Assembly: GCF_029893235.1 (NCBI RefSeq)
Contig: NZ_JARXWE010000014.1
Span: forward strand, 1-64,000
Direction: 5' to 3'
Length of the DNA: 64,000 nucleotides
Origin: Dysgonomonas sp. PH5-45
GTDB taxonomy: Bacteria > Bacteroidota > Bacteroidia > Bacteroidales > Dysgonomonadaceae
Of this stretch, positions 57,401 through 64,000 are shown one piece after another. Under the pieces are notes generated by a model that searched no databases, was not told the DNA's origin, and saw only the letters and a list, made by a program, of their open reading frames with translations. Within the stretch, counting starts at the first letter, position 1. The number at the start of each line of letters is the position of its first letter. The position numbers and the translations under genes were made by a program.

Positions 57401-59461
57401 CTACTGTTTTGTCATGCGTTTTATGATGCTGTAAGCGCTTACTATGCCCAGTTCGCCGGCTTTGCGCAGGTCGGCAAGTCCTCGGTCGATATCGGCTATA
57501 TGCAGACGGCAGATTCCACGATTGTAGTAGGCTTCGGCAAATTCGGGGTCGCGGCGGATAGCTTCGTTATAATCCAGAATTGCCGACCGGTAGTCGCTTT
57601 GCATAACTCTGACTCCCGCCCGATTGTAGTACGCGTAAACGAAATCGGGACTCAGTTCTATAACCTTAGTGTAGTTCCCGATGGCCATTCCGTATTCCAT
57701 AATATCTTTTTGCATCGACGCATCACCTGCCGTTTTAGACGGTTGCTCCTTTGGCTCGCCTTGCGGTGTTGGCAGAGTAACCCCATTGAAGGTTGTCTGG
57801 TTTGTGCCCTGATTCTTTTTCAGTGTCAACTGCTTAGCATAAAGCCCTCCCAGATTGAAATAGGCCAGCGTAAAATCGGGAGCCACAGCCACAGCTTTAT
57901 TCATGTCTGAAATGGCATTCGCTACGTCCTGAACGAGCATATAATCTACACCCCGGGCAAAATAAAGGATGCTGTTCATCTTGTCGTTCTCTATCGCATC
58001 CGATTTTTCGGCTATCGACGCAAAGTGCATATCAATCTGATTCTGTGTCAGAGCCCCTTCGGCATTTGTCATTTTGAGCTTGTGAAACAAAACGCCTTTC
58101 TTATTGAGCTCGTTTATTTCGTTGTTGAAGTGTACAAAGCTTTTCACTTCGCTCGTTTTTTCGTAGTAGGTTGCAACGAAGATAGGTTCAAGCTCCAGAT
58201 TTACTTGCTTGTCTTGCACCCGTCCACGGGCACTGCTCTTATATTTGCTTTTCTGTTCTTCGGTTTTGTCGGCAACCATGAGCAGATTAAACTTATCGAT
58301 CGACTTATCCGATTTCTCTCGGGTTTTGTCTTCATCGTCCTTCTGCCCCTTGCCCGACATTATTTCTTTCGTTATACGGGCTTCTAAGTTACGGGCGTAT
58401 CTGAAATCTTTTTCCGCCCCTTGTTGGTCGCGCATTTTGCTTTTTATTTCGGAACGGGCATAAAATCCGTGATAAAAATCGGGATATTCGGCCAGCACCT
58501 TGTTCATGTCGTCTATGGCACCCCGGTAGTCGGCTGTACTAACTTTCAGCAAGGCACGGTTGTAGTATGCTATATGGTTGTTCGGTTCGGCTTTCAGCAC
58601 CACATCAAAGTCGGCTATGGCATTGTTGTCGTCGCCCACCTGCGCGCGAAGCAGCCCCCGGTTAAAGCGACCTATGATATTCGCTCCGTCCAGATCGACC
58701 ACCTTATCGTAATCGGCCATTGCGCCACGAAAATCGTTTTTATGATATTTTACCAATCCCCGGTTTATATAATTACCCAAAGAGAAAGGTTCGAGCTTTA
58801 TTGCCTCGTCAAAATCGGCAAGAGCCTTGTCGTATTCCTTCTGATGAGAGTACAGCAGTCCCCGCATAGAATATCCTTGCGAATTGAACAAGTCGCCCGC
58901 AATTGCTTTATTGTAATCATTCAACGCTTTTATAGTATCTCCCTGCTCAAGATACAAAGACCCACGAGTGAGCAGCCCCGGGGTGTATGTTGGATACTTT
59001 TCTACCAGAACATCCAGTTGCTTTTCGGCTTCGGCATACTGTTTTTTCTGGATATATGCTATCCCCAGATTTATCTGCACAAACTTGTTGTCGGGAATCA
59101 TGCCCAAACTTTTGTTATAGTCTTCTATCGCCCCGTCGTAGTTACCGTTGTTAAGCCGGCAATCGCCTCTCAAGTAATAGGCATTGGCCACAAAAGGATT
59201 GCGGTTTACGCATTCCGTACAATCGTATTCGGCACCTTCAAAGTCTTCGAGCAGGTATTTTGCCACAGCCCTGAAATAGTATGGGTCGGCCAGATAAGGC
59301 TTTGCTTTGATAACCTGATTGAAGTACTGGATAGAAAGTACATAATCCTCGTAATAAAGCGCATTACGGCCTATGGCCATAACCTTGTCGGTGTCAATAA
59401 CCTGAGCTGCCGATGGCACAAAAGACAAAGAAAACAAAAGATATAACAGAAGATTTCTCAT
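57401..59461 (-). CDS. Large secreted TPR-repeat protein
   Basis: A 686-residue protein with a signal peptide (about 1-20). From about residue 25 to 350 it has a run of tetratricopeptide repeats (for example AEYDCTECVNRNPFVANAYY and ADFDEAIKLEPFSLGNYINR), then an acidic Glu/Lys region (about 350-425) and further TPR repeats to the C-terminus. It is probably periplasmic and serves protein-protein binding; partners are not predictable. It is a single gene with its own promoter. Confidence 0.8.
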   Translation of the reverse strand: MRNLLLYLLFSLSFVPSAAQVIDTDKVMAIGRNALYYEDYVLSIQYFNQVIKAKPYLADPYYFRAVAKYLLEDFEGAEYDCTECVNRNPFVANAYYLRGDCRLNNGNYDGAIEDYNKSLGMIPDNKFVQINLGIAYIQKKQYAEAEKQLDVLVEKYPTYTPGLLTRGSLYLEQGDTIKALNDYNKAIAGDLFNSQGYSMRGLLYSHQKEYDKALADFDEAIKLEPFSLGNYINRGLVKYHKNDFRGAMADYDKVVDLDGANIIGRFNRGLLRAQVGDDNNAIADFDVVLKAEPNNHIAYYNRALLKVSTADYRGAIDDMNKVLAEYPDFYHGFYARSEIKSKMRDQQGAEKDFRYARNLEARITKEIMSGKGQKDDEDKTREKSDKSIDKFNLLMVADKTEEQKSKYKSSARGRVQDKQVNLELEPIFVATYYEKTSEVKSFVHFNNEINELNKKGVLFHKLKMTNAEGALTQNQIDMHFASIAEKSDAIENDKMNSILYFARGVDYMLVQDVANAISDMNKAVAVAPDFTLAYFNLGGLYAKQLTLKKNQGTNQTTFNGVTLPTPQGEPKEQPSKTAGDASMQKDIMEYGMAIGNYTKVIELSPDFVYAYYNRAGVRVMQSDYRSAILDYNEAIRRDPEFAEAYYNRGICRLHIADIDRGLADLRKAGELGIVSAYSIIKRMTKQ

Positions 59462-59484
59462 CGCGGACTAAAATTCTTGATTAG

Positions 59485-59514
59485 CAAATATATCAATTCT
59501 GCATTAAGCACAAA
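59485..59514 (-). promoter_or_regulatory. Promoter of the TPR gene
   Basis: TTTG (59511-59514), an 18-base spacer and TATATTTG (59485-59492) on the minus strand. A hairpin arm overlaps the -33 box (59513-59543). Confidence 0.5.
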
Positions 59515-59543
59515 AAAGAGATACCCCGATAGTACCTCTTTTT
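59513..59543. terminator. Hairpin between divergent promoters
   Basis: A 12-base stem (with one wobble) around a 7-base loop, A-rich and T-rich at its ends. It is upstream of the TPR gene's start and overlaps its -33 box, so it terminates no known upstream gene. Confidence 0.45.
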
Positions 59544-59629
59544 AAAGATTTTTATTTCTTCCCTTCGCGCGCCCTCCGGTTTTAAAGGGTTCAAAATATG
59601 GGTGGCAATTTTGTTACATTTTTGTTAAG

Positions 59630-59660
59630 TTTGGCAAAAGCCCATAGCAGCTTATATTTT
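59630..59660 (+). promoter_or_regulatory. Promoter of the calcium ATPase
   Basis: TTTG (59630-59633), a 19-base spacer and TATATTTT (59653-59660), one base off the -7 consensus, about 73 bases before the start. Confidence 0.45.
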
Positions 59661-59733
59661 TATAAACTATTAGCATTATCTTCGGGGGGTTAAATCATAG
59701 AAACAAAAGCCGTTTATAACTACATAGCCAAAT

Positions 59734-62679
59734 ATGTATATGGAAAAGAAACACCTTACCGGGCTCACCAACGCACAGGTTCAGGAAAGCAGGCAAAAAC
59801 ACGGGGCAAACGTTCTGACGCCTCCCAAAAAAGAATCGCTGTGGAAGCTGTTCCTCGAAAAGTTTGAAGACCCTATCGTCCGCATCCTTATCATTGCCGC
59901 GCTCCTGTCGCTGAGCATTGCCGTTTTTGAGCATATATCCACAGGCCTTGGGCACTATGCCGAAACAGTAGGCATATTCTTTGCCATCCTTCTGGCTACG
60001 GGCGTTGCCTTCTGGTTCGAGATGGATGCCAACAAAAAATTTGACGTACTGAATCAGGTGAACGACGATACGCTGGTGAAAGTAATACGCAACAGCAACG
60101 TGATTGAGGTTCCCCGGCACGATATAGTTGTAGGCGACATAGTTATTCTCGAAACAGGCGAAGAAGTTCCCGCCGATGGCGAATTGATCGAAGCTATATC
60201 CTTACAGATAGACGAATCGAGCTTGACGGGCGAACCCCTGATTGACAAGACAACCCTCATTGCCGGATTTGACGAAGAAGCAACCTACCCCTCAAACTGG
60301 GTGATGCGCGGAACAAACGTAATGGACGGACACGGCATGTTTGAAGTAAAACGTGTGGGCGATGCCACCGAATATGGCAAGGTTGCCGAAAAATCGACCG
60401 AAATAACAGGCGAAGAAACTCCTCTCAACCGACAATTAGAAGGCTTGGCAAAACTCATTGGCTTTGTAGGCCTCATTTTGGCTACGCTCACTTTTTCTAT
60501 CCTCTTCCTCAAAGATGTATTTGGCGGTGTGACCGTTTATTCGCTCGGCCAGTTGTTTCTGCTGGGGGCGGTTATTGTGGGCGGAATCGTTGCCCTGTCA
60601 AAAGTATGGGTACCTATCCTTTACGACGGATTCGAATTGCTTGGGCGGCCAAAAGAACTGCCCCGAAGCATAGCCAAAGGCAGTTGGTTGCAATGGATGA
60701 TTACGGGTGTACTCACTTTTGCCCTTCTGGCGGGAGGCGGTTACCTGTTCGGTATAAATCCGTTTACATCATCCTCGTGGGTAAGCATAGAAACGGCAAG
60801 CCACGTTTTGCAATATTTTATGATAGCCGTAACGCTTATTGTAGTTGCCGTACCCGAAGGATTGCCTATGAGCGTTACCCTCAGCCTGGCTATGAGTATG
60901 CGCCGTATGCTGAAAACAAACAATCTTGTACGTAAGATGCACGCTTGCGAGACTATGGGCGCCGCAACCGTTATCTGTACAGACAAGACGGGAACCCTTA
61001 CCCAGAACCAGATGCGGGTGGCGGAAACAAATTTCTTCGGTTTAAACAACCAGACGCTGACCGACAACGAGGTAAGCAATCTGGTGCGGGAAAGCATAGC
61101 CACAAACTCAACGGCCTACCTCGACTACTCCGACCCCGAAAAAGTGAAAACGCTCGGCAATCCTACCGAAGCAGCGTTGCTCCTGTGGCTCAACGACAAT
61201 GGCATTAACTACCTAAACATCAGAGAGACGACGCCCGTCACCGAACAGCTCACCTTCTCCACCGAGCGCAAGTATATGGCCACGATGGTAAAATCGCCCG
61301 TGTTGGGCAAAACCATTCTCTACGTAAAAGGCGCTCCCGAAATTGTGATGGCTAAATGCGCAACCATACTTAATAGCAGCGATGGCAGCCAAAGCCCTAT
61401 CGCGAGTATGAAGGCGGCAATAGAAAACCAATTGTTGCAATACCAAAATCAAGCTATGCGTACACTGGGGTTTGCTTATAAAATAATAGACCAACCCACA
61501 AACGATGCCGAAATAAAGGAACTTGCGGAACAAAACCTTGTTTTTCTGGGCATAGCTGCCATATCCGACCCCGTGCGCGAAGACGTACCCGCCGCCGTGC
61601 AAAGATGCTTGAAGGCCGGAATAGATGTAAAAATAGTTACAGGCGATACTCCCGCAACGGCTCGCCAGATAGGCCGCCAGATAGGTATATGGAAAGAAGA
61701 TGATACCGACACAAATATAATAACCGGACCCGCATTCGAAGCCCTGACCGACAACGAAGCACTCAACATGGCGCAACACCTGAAAATAATGTGCCGGGCA
61801 CGTCCCACCGACAAGCAACGCCTTGTGCAACTCTTGCAGCAGAAAGGCGAAATAGTTGCCGTAACGGGCGACGGAACAAACGATGCTCCCGCCCTGAATC
61901 ATGCCAACGTAGGCTTATCTATGGGTACGGGAACTTCCGTAGCGAAAGAGGCAAGCGATATAACCCTGCTCGACGATTCGTTCAACAGCATTGCTACGGC
62001 CGTTATGTGGGGGCGTTCGCTCTACGAGAATATACAGCGTTTCATCCTCTTCCAACTTACCATCAATGTGGCTGCCTTGCTATTGGTTTTCTTGGGTTCG
62101 ATATTCGGGCACGAACTACCGCTCACCGTAACCCAGATGCTTTGGGTGAACCTCATTATGGATACCTTTGCGGCAGGGGCTTTGGCCTCATTGCCTCCCA
62201 ACGAGGGTGTGATGCGGGAAAAACCCCGGAAGAACTCCGATTTCATCATCACCCCACCCATGAAGAGAAGCATCCTGTTTACGGGCATATCGTTCGTTGT
62301 GGTGCTTCTGGGCTTGATGTTCGGCTTCTCGAAGCCCGAATGCCTCGACCTGATGTTTGCCCATGTTGCCCAAGCGGAGCGGATGCCTTACGCGCTGTCG
62401 TTCTTCTTCACGTTTTTTGTGTTGCTGCAATTCTGGAATATGTTTAATGCCAAGGCTTTCCGTACAGGCAAGTCGGCGTTTTACGGTTTAAAGAACAGCA
62501 AAGCATTTGTTTCGGTTCTGCTCCTTATACTTGTGGGGCAGGTGCTTATCGTCTCCTTCGGTGGCGAAGTGTTCCGTACCGTACCTTTGCAGGTGAGAGA
62601 TTGGCTCATCATCGCAGGAGCATCGTCTCTGGTACTTTGGATAGGCGAAGCAGGACGACTGCTAAGCCGAAGCAGATAG
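59734..62679 (+). CDS. Calcium-translocating P-type ATPase, PMCA-type
   Basis: A 981-residue P2-type pump that exports Ca2+ across the inner membrane using ATP. Phosphorylation Asp417 lies in CTDKTGTLTQ; the actuator has DESSLTGEP (about 160-168); the M4 Ca2+ ligand is in VAVPEGLP (about 371-378); M6 has NLIMDTFA. TGDGTNDAPA is the hinge. Between M3 (about 241-259) and M4 (about 358-380) it has two additional hydrophobic segments, about 271-290 and 318-341, in an insertion of roughly 98 residues. I recall a much shorter loop in usual PMCA-type bacterial pumps. The start may alternatively be the second Met (59740). Confidence 0.92.
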   Translation: MYMEKKHLTGLTNAQVQESRQKHGANVLTPPKKESLWKLFLEKFEDPIVRILIIAALLSLSIAVFEHISTGLGHYAETVGIFFAILLATGVAFWFEMDANKKFDVLNQVNDDTLVKVIRNSNVIEVPRHDIVVGDIVILETGEEVPADGELIEAISLQIDESSLTGEPLIDKTTLIAGFDEEATYPSNWVMRGTNVMDGHGMFEVKRVGDATEYGKVAEKSTEITGEETPLNRQLEGLAKLIGFVGLILATLTFSILFLKDVFGGVTVYSLGQLFLLGAVIVGGIVALSKVWVPILYDGFELLGRPKELPRSIAKGSWLQWMITGVLTFALLAGGGYLFGINPFTSSSWVSIETASHVLQYFMIAVTLIVVAVPEGLPMSVTLSLAMSMRRMLKTNNLVRKMHACETMGAATVICTDKTGTLTQNQMRVAETNFFGLNNQTLTDNEVSNLVRESIATNSTAYLDYSDPEKVKTLGNPTEAALLLWLNDNGINYLNIRETTPVTEQLTFSTERKYMATMVKSPVLGKTILYVKGAPEIVMAKCATILNSSDGSQSPIASMKAAIENQLLQYQNQAMRTLGFAYKIIDQPTNDAEIKELAEQNLVFLGIAAISDPVREDVPAAVQRCLKAGIDVKIVTGDTPATARQIGRQIGIWKEDDTDTNIITGPAFEALTDNEALNMAQHLKIMCRARPTDKQRLVQLLQQKGEIVAVTGDGTNDAPALNHANVGLSMGTGTSVAKEASDITLLDDSFNSIATAVMWGRSLYENIQRFILFQLTINVAALLLVFLGSIFGHELPLTVTQMLWVNLIMDTFAAGALASLPPNEGVMREKPRKNSDFIITPPMKRSILFTGISFVVVLLGLMFGFSKPECLDLMFAHVAQAERMPYALSFFFTFFVLLQFWNMFNAKAFRTGKSAFYGLKNSKAFVSVLLLILVGQVLIVSFGGEVFRTVPLQVRDWLIIAGASSLVLWIGEAGRLLSRSR

Positions 62680-62717
62680 TTTTTGATGGCTTTTAATAAT
62701 AAATTGTTAAATATTCA

Positions 62718-62725
62718 TAGCTTTG
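62718..62725 (+). promoter_or_regulatory. -7 box for the GIY-YIG gene
   Basis: TAGCTTTG matches the -7 motif 40 bases before the start at 62766. No -33 TTTG with the right spacing was found. Confidence 0.4.
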
Positions 62726-62765
62726 TATTTATATTTATTTGAAGCATTTATATATACAAAAAACT

Positions 62766-63503
62766 ATGAACAGATTTTCACAAAAAACAATCGAAGAGTT
62801 AAACTACTATGTTTATATATTGGTCGATCCCCGAGACAATAAAATTTTTTATGTAGGTAAAGGAAAAGACAATCGGGTTTTTGCTCATATCGCTTGTTCG
62901 TTGAATGAAGAATTAGAGAGCGATAAACTAAATATTATTCGCGAAATTACTCTATGTGGCAAAACCGTGAAGCACTTTATAGTACGGCACGGCTTAAACG
63001 AAAATGAAGCATTCTTGGTTGAATCAGTTTTAATTGATTTCTTAAGTTATTCCGATTTCTTTTCTGTTTGTACTATTTCCAATATACAAGCAGGGCACCA
63101 TCAATGGTTCAAAGGAATTAAAACCGTAGAAGAACTGGAGCAGCTATATGCTTGCGAGCCTCTTAATATTGAAAATATCCAACACAACCTGATAACCATA
63201 AACATTAACAAAACCTATAACATCAAGAACGATTACCATCCTAATATTTACGAAGCAACCCGAAAAAGTTGGAAAATAAATGAACGCCGATTGCCACAAA
63301 TAGAATATGTGCTTAGTGAGTTTAGAGGAATAGTACGTGCAATTTTTAAGCCCACAAAATGGTTAAAGAACGGCGACCGTTGGATGTTTGAAGGAATAGA
63401 AATTACTGACAAAGAAATCACTGATTTGTATTTGAACAAATCTCTTCCTGAAAAAAAGAAAGGAGAGGCCAATCCTATTAAATATTTTACAAAACACCAA
63501 TAA
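62766..63503 (+). CDS. GIY-YIG domain protein (LEM-3-like)
   Basis: A 245-residue protein. Near its N-terminus NYYVYILVDP and FYVGKGKDNRVFAH carry the GIY-like and YIG-like motifs, followed by a helix with Glu in NENEAFLVE, matching the active site of GIY-YIG endonucleases. The COG3680/LEM-3-like type is stand-alone and uncharacterised. The C-terminal half is unrecognised. The frame is open upstream to a TTG at 62739, but the ATG at 62766 fits the -7 box. Lower GC than its neighbours, and a MITE-like element follows, so lateral acquisition is possible. Confidence 0.7.
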   Translation: MNRFSQKTIEELNYYVYILVDPRDNKIFYVGKGKDNRVFAHIACSLNEELESDKLNIIREITLCGKTVKHFIVRHGLNENEAFLVESVLIDFLSYSDFFSVCTISNIQAGHHQWFKGIKTVEELEQLYACEPLNIENIQHNLITININKTYNIKNDYHPNIYEATRKSWKINERRLPQIEYVLSEFRGIVRAIFKPTKWLKNGDRWMFEGIEITDKEITDLYLNKSLPEKKKGEANPIKYFTKHQ

Positions 63504-63543
63504 AACGGTGACAGATAGTGATTCCGGAGCAGAAAATCAACTA

Positions 63544-63752
63544 TACCCGTAGTGCATTTAGAGAGCCTATATCAAACAGCTTATTATAAATATATTATAG
63601 TATTTGTCGTTCTGAACAAAGTGAAAAATCTCTGTGTTTTTTATTCAAGATCCTTCGTTTCACTCAGGATGACAAAATGAACATACGTTATTTTTGGAAA
63701 TATACCTATTTTTCAAATAGTTAGCCTTTATTTTCTAAATGCACCACGGGTA
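63544..63752. repeat. MITE-like element, family A (best copy)
   Basis: A 209-base element. Terminal inverted repeats are at 63544-63564 (TACCCGTAGTGCATTTAGAGA) and 63732-63752, matching with about two mismatches, starting and ending in TA as in mariner-like MITEs. The inside holds the hairpin core shared with other copies. It lies between the convergent GIY-YIG gene and the edge gene, ending 3 bases from the latter's stop. Confidence 0.8.
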
Positions 63753-63755
63753 AAA

Positions 63756-64000
63756 TTATAATTGCAGGTCATAAATATATATTGTGTCTGCGTTTTGTTG
63801 CATCCAGAATCGAAACTGTGAATTGTGCGGCGATTGATACTGAATAAATGTTCCGGGAGGAGAAAACCAATCGGGGACGTCCTTAGGGCAGTACCACGTT
63901 GCGGTGTCAACAAACAAACCGTTGAGTTCTATAAGTTCGTTGCGCCACTCTTCGGGAGCCACTATCAGAAGATAGGCTTCATATTCTGAGGTAAAATGCC
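63756..64000 (-). CDS. Hypothetical protein, N-terminus beyond the window
   Basis: An incomplete minus-strand gene whose frame stays open to the right edge (at least 80 residues). The stop is at 63756-63758. The visible part (VAPEEWRNELIELNGLFV; TWYCPKDVPDWFSPPG; ADTIYIYDLQL) is not recognised. The MITE-like element ends 3 bases past the stop. Confidence 0.6.
   Translation of the reverse strand, partial: HFTSEYEAYLLIVAPEEWRNELIELNGLFVDTATWYCPKDVPDWFSPPGTFIQYQSPHNSQFRFWMQQNADTIYIYDLQL

Noticed and set aside
58421-59446. A 341-codon plus-strand frame antisense to the TPR gene
   Set aside because: TPR repeats on the minus strand are clear; the antisense frame is repetitive because the gene is.

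Overview
This 64 kb window comes from a member of the Bacteroidota, most probably order Bacteroidales. Three things point there. Promoters, where legible, follow the Bacteroidetes pattern of a TTTG box about 20 bases upstream of a TAnnTTTG box. Start codons are preceded by A-rich sequence rather than Shine-Dalgarno motifs. Many proteins belong to families typical of the phylum (DUF3256, DUF5715, DUF4369-thioredoxin, PorT-like barrels, WG-repeat lipoproteins). Genus cannot be settled from sequence alone; a Dysgonomonas-like relative is a guess. No rRNA, tRNA, CRISPR array, prophage or transposase gene was seen.

Layout. (1) 0.2-5.8 kb, plus strand: a DD-peptidase-fold lipoprotein, truA, nhaA, a DUF3256 protein, a periplasmic thioredoxin-like protein and a family 2 glycosyltransferase. 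(2) 5.8-13.5 kb, minus strand: rsgA, DUF2809, a small soluble protein, cardiolipin synthase, a secreted protein and folC form one close-packed block; upstream lie a secreted protein and the pyrH-frr pair. (3) 13.5-30.4 kb, mixed: a zinc-ribbon membrane protein bracketed by two MITE-like repeats, a YbiT-type ABC-F protein with a degenerate second ATP site, a PDZ-DUF4136-PDZ protein, ribE-topB, a POT-like transporter, a LysM/periplasmic-binding protein coupled to a beta-barrel, plsC, an Lrp/AsnC regulator, an M20 amidohydrolase, a WG-repeat lipoprotein, engB and a YCII protein. (4) 30.5-48.8 kb, minus strand: the str, S10, spc and alpha ribosomal clusters run in series from rpsL to rplQ (33 genes, without tuf and without adk). 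They include secY, map, infA, rpoA and a 58-residue rpmD. The run starts at a strong promoter (48808-48839) and ends at a strong terminator (30513-30547). (5) 49-52.2 kb, minus strand: pta, a 3-hydroxyacyl-CoA-dehydrogenase-like gene and ackA form one operon. (6) 52.8-57.2 kb: a putative rhamnosyltransferase, then thrS-infC-rpmI-rplT on the minus strand. (7) 57.4-64 kb: a long TPR protein, a PMCA-type calcium ATPase with an unusual insertion, a GIY-YIG protein, a MITE-like repeat and a gene cut by the window edge.

Most of the window is core machinery: translation, secretion, nucleotide and cofactor supply, acetate energy metabolism and lipid synthesis. I found no undescribed multi-gene system. 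The items most worth a second look are the MITE-like elements that share one hairpin core inside different terminal repeats, the degenerate second ATP site of the ABC-F protein, the extra hydrophobic segments in the calcium ATPase, the dehydrogenase inside the acetate operon, and structured RNA or DNA in several intergenic regions (rpsL-rpsG, rpsD leader, pta upstream region).
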